Shown here: one piece after another, positions 54,066 through 62,043 of the stretch
Layout: every line of letters begins with the position of its first letter
How positions within the stretch are numbered: position 1 is the first letter of the stretch
Assembly (NCBI RefSeq): GCF_023516495.1
Contig: NZ_JAMGBC010000001.1
Location: forward strand, 558,001-622,000
Direction of reading: 5' to 3'
DNA: 64,000 nucleotides
Source: Sphingomonas anseongensis
GTDB lineage: Bacteria > Pseudomonadota > Alphaproteobacteria > Sphingomonadales > Sphingomonadaceae
Notes under the pieces: generated by a model
Seen by the model: the letters and a program-made list of their open reading frames with translations, nothing else
Database searches by the model: none
Told to the model about the DNA's origin: nothing
Program-made: the position numbers and the translations under genes

Positions 54066-54524
54066 ATGGCTAGCAAGCCGATGAATCTGCTGGCTATTGC
54101 CGCCGCGGTTGCCACGTTAGGCGCGTGCAAGACGGAGGCGCCGCAAAGCAGTGGGACCACGGCGGCCACGGAAGGCTCGGCTGGAACAACGGGAACAAAC
54201 GGCGCCACGGGATCGGGATCGAGCATCCCGACGCTGGTCAACGTCAGCCTGGAAAATGTGCTCAACGACCTGTCGGTATCGCTGCAGGTCAACCGCGATA
54301 GCATCCCCGTGACGGCGCAGGTACCGGTCGACGTCGCAGCCGCCGTTTGCGGCGTGTCCGTGGACGCCCTCGCCGCTTCGCTGGCGAGCGGCAACGGAAG
54401 CTGCAAGGCGACAACCACCAGCCCTCAATTGGTGCAGGTGGTCCAACAGCAGATCTCGACCGGCGGAAGCGTGACTGGCGGCGATCAGACGACCACCGTT
54501 CCGACCGTCAACGATATGATGTGA
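54066..54524 (+). CDS. Chaplin-like lipoprotein 2, paralogue of the preceding gene
   Basis: The 152-residue product has a lipobox (ATLGAC, C21), a low-complexity Gly/Thr/Ser linker (about 25-50) and a core with VNVSLENVLNDLSVSL, IPVTAQVPVDVAAAVCG and a second Cys 18 residues later (C95 and C113). The arrangement matches the previous gene, so this is a tandem duplication. Both are Gly/Thr/Asn-rich at the ends and may be surface or periplasmic envelope proteins. It converges on a 66-residue gene with a one-base gap. Confidence 0.72.
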   Translation: MASKPMNLLAIAAAVATLGACKTEAPQSSGTTAATEGSAGTTGTNGATGSGSSIPTLVNVSLENVLNDLSVSLQVNRDSIPVTAQVPVDVAAAVCGVSVDALAASLASGNGSCKATTTSPQLVQVVQQQISTGGSVTGGDQTTTVPTVNDMM

Positions 54525-54525
54525 G

Positions 54526-54726
54526 TTAGCCGGGACTTTGCCGCGCTAGAACGAGGCGCGGCAACGGTCCCAGCTTCTCGTTTGCTTCCTGGATCGCGGC
54601 GGCAAGCTGTGAATAGCGCTCGGCCATCTCGAAATGCGCCGCGCGCGAGTGATCGCACGAAGCTGTGCCCGCAGCTGCGAGTTCCTCTTCCGCCCTCCGG
54701 CGGAAATAGCAAACGTCTGTTTCCAT
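54526..54726 (-). CDS. Short conserved protein (66 residues)
   Basis: The product is hydrophilic and helical: YFRRRAEEELAAAGTAS, HFEMAERYSQLAAAI. Proteins with this RRRAEEE...AHFEMAERY pattern occur widely in sphingomonads without a known role. It begins METDVCYF and lies convergent to the second lipoprotein gene. I cannot assign a function. Confidence 0.75.
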   Translation of the reverse strand: METDVCYFRRRAEEELAAAGTASCDHSRAAHFEMAERYSQLAAAIQEANEKLGPLPRLVLARQSPG

Positions 54727-55006
54727 TAGGAAAACTTAAACCGCGCGTCCGAGTTTCAAGTTAACTCCGGTTACATCCTCTCGGGAAATCTCACCAACCT
54801 AGATTAGTCCTGTGAGCAGGTTGCTCAGACTCAGCGCTCCTGGGGTGAAAAGTTAACGGCGATCTGGATTTGCACCCGCACCGGCCCGACAAGCCTGTTC
54901 CAAGCTTCGGATTCGCGAACCTTCCCCGTGTTGCTCCAGCAGCAGCGCGGGCCGCCTTGGTTTTGAGTCCGCTAGCGCCAGGAAACGAGCAAACCGGGAG
55001 CGGCAA
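54727..55006 (+). promoter_or_regulatory. glnA upstream region, no decisive sites
   Basis: The 280 bases before glnA contain a single NtrC-like half site TGCACC (54871-54876) without its partner half, and no clear sigma54 GG-N10-GC element. GGAG with a six-base gap precedes the glnA ATG. Otherwise I see no regulatory structure. Confidence 0.35.
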
Positions 55007-56419
55007 ATGGCCAACGACGCGAGCAAGATCCTTTCGAAGATCAAGGATGAGGAGATCGAGTGGGTCGACCTCCGCTTCACCGATCCCAAGGGCAAGTGGC
55101 AGCACCTGACCATGGCGTCGGTCGTCATCGACGAGGACATGTTGACCGACGGCTTCATGTTCGACGGATCGTCCATCGCCGGTTGGAAGGCGATCAACGA
55201 GTCCGACATGATCCTGAAGCCTGACCTCGAGACGACTTACGTGGATCCCTTCAGCGCCACCCCGATGCTGATCCTGTTCTGCAACGTCGTCGAGCCTTCG
55301 ACCGGAGAGCTCTACGGCCGCGACCCCCGCTCCACCGCGACTCGCGCGGAAGCCTATCTGAAGGCGAGCGGCGTCGGCGACACCGTCTTCGTCGGCCCCG
55401 AAGCCGAATTCTTCATGTTCGACGATGTCCGGTTCGAGGATGGCTATAGCGCCAGCGGCTACAGGATCGACGACATCGAGCTTCCGACCAACACCGGCCG
55501 CGAATATGAAGGCGGAAACCTGGCTCACCGCCCGCGCGAGAAAGGCGGCTATTTTCCGGTCGCTCCGGTCGACAGCGCGATGGACATCCGCGGGGAGATG
55601 GTTTCGACGATGCTCGAGATGGGCCTCCCCATGGACAAGCACCATCACGAGGTCGCGGCCTCCCAGCACGAGCTCGGCCTCACCTACGGAAGCCTGGTCC
55701 AGACCGCCGACCGGATGCAGATCTACAAATATGTCGTCCACATGGTCGCCCATGCCTACGGCAAGACCGCGACCTTCATGCCAAAGCCGATCGCCAAGGA
55801 TAACGGCAGCGGCATGCACACGCACATGTCGATCTGGAAGGCGGGCAAGCCGCTGTTCGCGGGTAATGGCTATGCCGGGTTGAGCGAGACCGCGCTCTAC
55901 TTCATCGGCGGGGTCATCAAGCACGCCCGGGCGCTCAACGCGTTCACCAACCCGACGACCAACAGCTACAAGCGCCTGGTTCCGGGTTTCGAGGCGCCGG
56001 TCCTGCTCGCTTATTCCAGCCGCAACCGTTCGGCCTCCTGCCGGATCCCGTACGGCGCTGGGGAGAAGGCCAAGCGGGTCGAGTTCCGCTTCCCCGACGC
56101 CCTGGCCAATCCCTATCTCGCTTATTCAGCGTTGCTGATGGCGGGCCTCGACGGCATCCAGAACCGAATCCATCCGGGCGATCCGATGGACAAGAATCTT
56201 TATGACCTGCCGCCGCAGGAGCTGGTCAACGTTCCCACGGTCTGCGGAAGCCTTCGCGAGGCGCTGGTGAACCTGCAGGAAGATCGCGCCTTCCTGACCA
56301 AGGGCGACGTGTTCAGCGACGACCAGATCGACGCCTATATCGAGCTCAAGTGGGACGAGGTGATGCGCTGGGAGACCACGCCCAGCCCCGTCGAGTTCGA
56401 CATGTATTACAGCAGTTGA
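55007..56419 (+). CDS. glnA: Glutamine synthetase type I
   Basis: The enzyme condenses ammonia with glutamate using ATP and forms dodecamers. Metal and substrate residues are visible in [45 protein letters not shown] and NRSASCRIP. The adenylylation Tyr is in NLYDLPPQE near residue 400, so PII-dependent adenylylation control is expected. Its 470 residues fit type I. It ends directly before the convergent permease stop. Confidence 0.97.
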   Translation: MANDASKILSKIKDEEIEWVDLRFTDPKGKWQHLTMASVVIDEDMLTDGFMFDGSSIAGWKAINESDMILKPDLETTYVDPFSATPMLILFCNVVEPSTGELYGRDPRSTATRAEAYLKASGVGDTVFVGPEAEFFMFDDVRFEDGYSASGYRIDDIELPTNTGREYEGGNLAHRPREKGGYFPVAPVDSAMDIRGEMVSTMLEMGLPMDKHHHEVAASQHELGLTYGSLVQTADRMQIYKYVVHMVAHAYGKTATFMPKPIAKDNGSGMHTHMSIWKAGKPLFAGNGYAGLSETALYFIGGVIKHARALNAFTNPTTNSYKRLVPGFEAPVLLAYSSRNRSASCRIPYGAGEKAKRVEFRFPDALANPYLAYSALLMAGLDGIQNRIHPGDPMDKNLYDLPPQELVNVPTVCGSLREALVNLQEDRAFLTKGDVFSDDQIDAYIELKWDEVMRWETTPSPVEFDMYYSS

Positions 56420-57823
56420 TCAGCTGGCGGCTTTCCCTCGGGTCCGCTCCGCGTTGCCCGAGGCAAAGACGAAATAGATGACCAACCCGACCGCGTTCCA
56501 GATCAGGAACCATTCCTGGGTGTACCTCGGCAGGCTGTAGAAAAGATAAGCGCAGCCGAGGATGCCGATGAGCCCGGTCACCCACGGCAAGGGCGTCCGG
56601 AACAGACGCTTTGCATCGGGGTCACGCCGTCTGAGTGTCAGCATTGCTGCGCACACCGCGATGAAGGCGGTCAGCGTTCCGGCATTTGCCAGCGCGACTA
56701 GGTCGTTCAGCGGAACGAGGCCGGCCAGTGCTCCGACCACGACGGCCGTGAAGAGCGTGATTCGGACCGGATTACGCCGGCCCGAGAGCCGTGCAAGCGG
56801 CGCCGGAAGGAGCCCGTCTCGCGACATCGCGAGGAAGATTCGGCTTTGTCCGTAGAAGAAGGCGAGGATCACCGTCGGGAGGCCCACCGAAGCCGACAGA
56901 GCGAGCAGCTTCGCCGCAACCGGCTGGCCAATGTCCCGAAGGATCAGAGCAAGCGGTTCTGGGGAATCCACGAAACGCTGATAGGGCTCCGCACCGATCG
57001 CCGCTGCAGCGACCGCCATGTAAATGAGCACGCACAGAACCATCGAACCGACGATTCCGATCGCGAGGTCGCGGCCGGGGTTCTTCGTTTCCTCCGCTGC
57101 CGTGGCGATGGCGTCGAAGCCGTAGAAAGCGAAGAAGATGATTGCGGCGGCCGCCATCACCCCAACCTCCTGCCCCGAAGGCCCGCTCTTGACGAAGCCG
57201 TAGGGCATGAACGGCGTGAAATTGTCGGCTTGAAAGACTCTCAGCGCCACGACGATGAACATCGCCAGCGCAAGCATTTTGATTGCAACCAGGATCGAGT
57301 TGAGAGTCGCGCTCTCGCGCATTCCGTAGATGAGCATCCCGGCGATTACCGCGATGATGAACACGGCGGGAAAGTTAAACACTCCGCCGAGAAGAGGCGC
57401 CGTCGCAAGTTCCTGCGGAATACCGATCAACGGCGAGAAATAGCCCGACCAGCCGACTGAGACGGCGCTGACCACCAGGCTGTATTCTAGGATGAGCGAC
57501 CAGCCGACGAACCAGGCGATCAGCTCGCCGAATACGACATAGCTGTAGGTGTAGGCAGATCCCGAAGCAGGTATCATCGTCGCGACCTCAGCATAAGCGA
57601 GGGCCGCGGCCGCGCAGATCACGCCGGCGATCACGAAGCTCAGCATCATCGCAGGGCCGGCCTTGTCGGCTGCAGTGCCGATCAGAACGAGTATTCCCGT
57701 ACCGACGATCGCCCCGACGCCGAGGAAAATGAGATGGTGCCAGGACAGAGTCTTCTTGAGCCGGTGCTCCTCGGGCATCGCTTCAGGCGGCACGACGATT
57801 TTGCGGACGTTCCAGTTTCTCAT
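56420..57823 (-). CDS. APC-family amino-acid permease
   Basis: This inner-membrane transporter has 12 helices and the APC features GVGAIVGTGILVLIG, AALAYAEVATMIPASGSAYTY and FFAFYGFDAIATAAEETKNPGRDL. It belongs to the cationic amino-acid transporter-like subgroup. ATG 57823 (MRNWNVRKIV) is chosen; the longer version reaches into the tamB end. The substrate is unknown, although its position after glnA suggests amino-acid or nitrogen supply. Confidence 0.9.
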   Translation of the reverse strand: MRNWNVRKIVVPPEAMPEEHRLKKTLSWHHLIFLGVGAIVGTGILVLIGTAADKAGPAMMLSFVIAGVICAAAALAYAEVATMIPASGSAYTYSYVVFGELIAWFVGWSLILEYSLVVSAVSVGWSGYFSPLIGIPQELATAPLLGGVFNFPAVFIIAVIAGMLIYGMRESATLNSILVAIKMLALAMFIVVALRVFQADNFTPFMPYGFVKSGPSGQEVGVMAAAAIIFFAFYGFDAIATAAEETKNPGRDLAIGIVGSMVLCVLIYMAVAAAAIGAEPYQRFVDSPEPLALILRDIGQPVAAKLLALSASVGLPTVILAFFYGQSRIFLAMSRDGLLPAPLARLSGRRNPVRITLFTAVVVGALAGLVPLNDLVALANAGTLTAFIAVCAAMLTLRRRDPDAKRLFRTPLPWVTGLIGILGCAYLFYSLPRYTQEWFLIWNAVGLVIYFVFASGNAERTRGKAAS

Positions 57824-57873
57824 GCGGTGCTTACCCCCGTTCGCGCCACTGCTCGCAACCGCGGCGGCTCGCG

Positions 57874-60800
57874 TCAATAATCCTTGCTGACACGAACGCT
57901 CGCCTGCGCTCGTCCGATGGTGGAAACGGTGGACAAAACGGAAAGCCAGCGCGTGATCTCATATTCGACGCGAGTGGCGGAATATTCGTGCCCGTCGGTG
58001 ATCACTTCGACGTAGAGCTTTCGGCCGATATACTTGCCGCCGGCGATCGCAGTCTTCTGTCCGGTGGCGATGTCCGCAGGAAGGATTCTCAAGCGGTCGA
58101 GGCCCACCGCTCGGCGCAGTGCGTTGATCGGATCGAGGCTCCCGGTGCCGCTGTTGAGCGCGGCGACTGCCGAAGCGAGCTGGAAGGCTTCCGGCGCCGA
58201 CAGGTTGGTGATCGAGGTTCCGAACAGGATCCGCGACAGCAGCTCGTCCTGCGGAAGCTGCGGATTCGACGCGAAGCTGATTTCCGGCTTCAGCCCGGTC
58301 CCCTGCACGAGGACCGTCGCGTCAAGCCCCTGCACCTGCGCGAGCGCGCGGATATCGAGAAGCGGATCGGGTGGGCTTTCGCCGCGGAAGCGGATGACTC
58401 CGCGGTCGAGCCGGAAGGTCCGGCCGGCGAAGTCGTAATTGCCGCGGACCAAGTCGGCGCGACCGGTGAACGCCGGAGAATCGGCGGCTCCGCCGACGTG
58501 GATGTCGGTCGTCCAGGTGCTTCGGATTCCAAGGCCGCGAACCTGCAACCCGCCGCCCGCAAGTTCGATGTCCAGCTTCCACGGGTGAAGCTGCTCGGTT
58601 TCGATCACGTCCGCGGGATCGAGGCCCGTATGCTTGACGTCGAGCTGCGGCACCGCGGCGGCGCTGCTCGCCTGGCCCAGGGTGAAGCGGCCGCCGTTGA
58701 GGTGGAGATTGCCGGAAATGGTGCCCCCGGCGCCGTTAGACTTCACCCTGAGCGGGCCGGTTACGCGCGCCGCGATATCGTCTCGGTTGAGCAGCTGCGC
58801 CTCGGACGCATTGAAGGCCAGGTCGAGCAAGGTCCGGCCTTCCGAGAAGGTCACGGCTCCCGATCCGGCGATCGTGCCGCCGCCCGATGTTTGGCCAGAT
58901 AGCCTGCTGAACACCAGCTTCGGCCCGGCAAACACACCCTGCGCGACCAGATGGTCGATCACGGTTCCGGTGACGGGGCTTTCCAACTTCGCATTGTCGG
59001 TCCGAAGCGCTCCGCGGATCGTCGGATTGGCGAGGGTCCCGCGGATGTCGGCACCGATCGCGGCTGGCCCGGTAAGGTCGAAAATCTCCACGCCCGACAG
59101 CCGCCACAATGTGTCCGCCGGGCCCTGGTATCGAAGCTGCGCGAACAGCGGCGCGTTCATCAGCGCCGTCATCACCGATCCCGCGCCGAGCGGGGCGAAG
59201 CGCGCCTGCGCCCGCCCGATGGTCTGCCCCTTGCTCACCGCGACCGCGCGCAGGCCCGCCTTGTCGCCGGTCAGGATCGCGGCGACTCCAAGGTCGATCG
59301 GCTGCGACGCCAGCACGAGCCCGGAGCGGCTGAGGCCGCGGACGGTCAGGTTCAGCCGGCCCGAGCGCGTCCCCTTCCACGCATAGTCGAGGCTTCCGCT
59401 CGCCAGGCCGCCCATATCCAGGTTGGGCCAGGCAATGTTGAGGACGCTGAGCGGGACCGACGCGAGCTGGGCGTGAACGTTGGGGCTGGATCCGCTGTTG
59501 CCGGAGACGACGGCATGGCCGCCGCCGAACGCGACGCGCGTCGGCGACAGCGCCCAGCCGTCGCCGGAACGGGTCAGAACCGCCGGCTGCTCGAGCACCA
59601 GTGCTTTTCGCTCAACCGACCCGCGCCCGCTGAGCCGTATCCGGTCGGGAGAGACGTCGGCGACGGTCGTGAACTCGAATTCGGCACCACGGCGACCGGC
59701 AAAGGCGGCGCGGACCTGGCCCGTGCCGTTGACCAGGTTGGCGTTGGCGGTGAGCCGCGCAATCGTCACGCCATTCATCTCGAGGCCGCGAGCGGTCACT
59801 ACGCCTGACATCGTCGTTCGCTCGTCGGCGAGCACGACCGTCCCGTCCAGACGTCCGCTCCTCACGGCAAGCGCGCCGGGGAAGCTTGCGCCGTTGGCGA
59901 TGAGGTGCGCCTCGATCTTCTGCGCGTTACCGACGGGCGCGAAGGCCAGATTGCCGGTCAGGCCGCCGCCAGCGACATCGAGGCCGCCCGTGAAGCCCCC
60001 CGGATCGGCGCGAAGGCGGCCGCTTGCATGTGCTCCGTTCACGTCGAGCGATGCCACATCGATGACGGTGCGCCCGCCGCGCGGCAGCAGTATCTGGCCC
60101 TTGCTTGTGAAGGGTCCGAGCCGCGATCCGCCGTTCGCGCGATAATCATAGCCCGCCGCGATTGGATTAAGGAAAATTCGAACGTCCTTCAGGCCCAGTG
60201 TGTCGTTGGGACGGTCGAGAACCAGGTCGACTTTCGGCCGCGCGATATTGCCGTCGAGAGTCATCCGGACCGGCCCGTATTTCGCCTGCCGCCCACGAGC
60301 GATGACGTGGAAGGTGCCGTCACGAAAGCGCACCCCTTCCCCCGATAGCCGCAGCTTGGGCGAATAGAGTTGGAGGTTCGAAAGGTGCAGGATCCCGTCA
60401 GGCGTTCGGGTAAGGTTGGTTTCAAGCCGCGGAAGGCCTCCGGTCAGGCTCATGAAGAAACTGTTGTCGAGCCGCCTCACCCATGCCTTGGCGGTGCCAG
60501 TGACGAGGGACCCGTGGCCGCCCGGCGCCGGCACGACCCGAAGGTCACTGAGCACATCGACGATGCCCAGGCCCTCGATAAAGTAGCGGTGCATTCCGCC
60601 CGACAGCAGCACCTGGAACTGGCCGGTGACGAGGTCGATCAGCAGCGATAACTTGCCGTTCAGCTGGGCGCTCCGGAGCTGCAGATTTTCACCGCGAACG
60701 AGCTTGGGCGTAATGGTCAGCATTCCATCGAGGCTGGCGTTGGCGAGGATTGCGCTGGCGACATCGCCGACCCCGGTGATGGCTCGAGCCTTCAGGTGCA

Positions 60801-62043
60801 GCGGGACCTGCATCGGCCACTGCGAAAGCTGAGTCCGTCCTTCCGCGCGCACGTCGACGAAGCCCGTATTGTCGAACTTCACTGCGGGCGAAGTGAGCCG
60901 GTAGGCCAGGGTCGCGGTGCTGAACGGACCGTTTAGCGTGACCAGCATCCGCACCTGCCGCCCGGTCATGTTGGTGAACAGCGCCTGCGGGCGAAGCAGG
61001 TCGAACCCGATGCGCACGGAGCGGAAGCTGTTCTGGGCGAGGTCGAGGGCGCCGGTCGTGGCAATCCGGAGCGAACCCGAGCCGAGGATCAGCCGGCCGT
61101 CGAGGATACGGTCCTTCAGCTGGGCGCTGCCGGTCACGCGGACAATCGGCGACGTCAGCCGCAGCTGGCGCCCGCGAAGGAATTGCGATGGCTTCAGGGC
61201 GCCGGAGAGGCCGAAGGTACCGTCGGACGCAGTGAGGGTGAACCTGGCGGTCGGGCGGCCGGAAAGGTTGAGCGCCGCTGCGCCCCGCCAGCGCTTCCAG
61301 GTTCCGTCGCCGGTGATCACAGCGTCCATCGAACGCTTCGATCCGAACAGCGCCGGAAGCACTCCATTCGCGGCCGAGCGGGCGCGAACTTCGAGGTCGA
61401 ATCGGTCGCCGTCCGGCTCTGCGTCCAAATTGAGCAGGAGCCGGTCGGAGCGGTCGATCGCGGCGCCCATCCTGATCACGGCCCGGCCGGAACGGACATC
61501 GGCGCTCCCCTTCAGGCGGCCAACGCGGGGCGTTCCGGAGACAGCCTTGCCGACGTCGAGCCGGTCGATCGACAATTCGCCGATGTGGATGTCGAAGCCG
61601 GGGAGGATCGGGCCCTTCTTCGCGCTCGGCTTGAGCTTGGGCAGCCGGACCAGGGTGGCTCGGTCAGCGTGAAGCCGGTCGATCGACAGCTTGTTGTACA
61701 GCCATGCGCCTGGGGCCCAGTCGAGTCGAATGTCGGGCGACGTGAAGAACACGCCCTTCTGGTCGAGGATCTCGACATTCTTGAGCCTTGATTCGCCGAA
61801 GATAGAGCCTTCGATTCGCCCAATTCGGAACCTGAGGCCCGATGAGGTCTCGACCTGGGCGAGCCGGTCGACGACCCAGCGGTGCCCTGGCGCGGTGTCG
61901 AGCACGAACAGGCCGATGGCGAGGAGCAGAGCGAGGCCGAGCAAAAGCGCGACAAGCTCCTGAAGGAGCCTTCGTGCCCAATTGCGTTTCAGCCGATAGG
62001 GCGGCCGCCCACCGCCGCCTTCGACGAGCGCAGCCTCGGCCAT
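57874..62043 (-). CDS. tamB: TamB translocation and assembly module protein
   Basis: The 1389-residue inner-membrane-anchored protein has an N-terminal helix (about 28-47) and a long beta-helical body of repeating short strands, ending in the TamB/DUF490 domain (about 1060-1389). The C-terminal region shows LLSRILFGTSITNLSAPEAF and LYVEVITDG. TamB spans the periplasm as a lipid-conducting groove and works with TamA in outer-membrane assembly. ATG 62043 overlaps the tamA stop by one base. Confidence 0.93.
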   Translation of the reverse strand: MAEAALVEGGGGRPPYRLKRNWARRLLQELVALLLGLALLLAIGLFVLDTAPGHRWVVDRLAQVETSSGLRFRIGRIEGSIFGESRLKNVEILDQKGVFFTSPDIRLDWAPGAWLYNKLSIDRLHADRATLVRLPKLKPSAKKGPILPGFDIHIGELSIDRLDVGKAVSGTPRVGRLKGSADVRSGRAVIRMGAAIDRSDRLLLNLDAEPDGDRFDLEVRARSAANGVLPALFGSKRSMDAVITGDGTWKRWRGAAALNLSGRPTARFTLTASDGTFGLSGALKPSQFLRGRQLRLTSPIVRVTGSAQLKDRILDGRLILGSGSLRIATTGALDLAQNSFRSVRIGFDLLRPQALFTNMTGRQVRMLVTLNGPFSTATLAYRLTSPAVKFDNTGFVDVRAEGRTQLSQWPMQVPLHLKARAITGVGDVASAILANASLDGMLTITPKLVRGENLQLRSAQLNGKLSLLIDLVTGQFQVLLSGGMHRYFIEGLGIVDVLSDLRVVPAPGGHGSLVTGTAKAWVRRLDNSFFMSLTGGLPRLETNLTRTPDGILHLSNLQLYSPKLRLSGEGVRFRDGTFHVIARGRQAKYGPVRMTLDGNIARPKVDLVLDRPNDTLGLKDVRIFLNPIAAGYDYRANGGSRLGPFTSKGQILLPRGGRTVIDVASLDVNGAHASGRLRADPGGFTGGLDVAGGGLTGNLAFAPVGNAQKIEAHLIANGASFPGALAVRSGRLDGTVVLADERTTMSGVVTARGLEMNGVTIARLTANANLVNGTGQVRAAFAGRRGAEFEFTTVADVSPDRIRLSGRGSVERKALVLEQPAVLTRSGDGWALSPTRVAFGGGHAVVSGNSGSSPNVHAQLASVPLSVLNIAWPNLDMGGLASGSLDYAWKGTRSGRLNLTVRGLSRSGLVLASQPIDLGVAAILTGDKAGLRAVAVSKGQTIGRAQARFAPLGAGSVMTALMNAPLFAQLRYQGPADTLWRLSGVEIFDLTGPAAIGADIRGTLANPTIRGALRTDNAKLESPVTGTVIDHLVAQGVFAGPKLVFSRLSGQTSGGGTIAGSGAVTFSEGRTLLDLAFNASEAQLLNRDDIAARVTGPLRVKSNGAGGTISGNLHLNGGRFTLGQASSAAAVPQLDVKHTGLDPADVIETEQLHPWKLDIELAGGGLQVRGLGIRSTWTTDIHVGGAADSPAFTGRADLVRGNYDFAGRTFRLDRGVIRFRGESPPDPLLDIRALAQVQGLDATVLVQGTGLKPEISFASNPQLPQDELLSRILFGTSITNLSAPEAFQLASAVAALNSGTGSLDPINALRRAVGLDRLRILPADIATGQKTAIAGGKYIGRKLYVEVITDGHEYSATRVEYEITRWLSVLSTVSTIGRAQASVRVSKDY

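Noticed and set aside
54871..54890. NtrC operator upstream of glnA
   Set aside because: Only one half site (TGCACC) is present, without the matching GGTGCA and without a sigma54 element.
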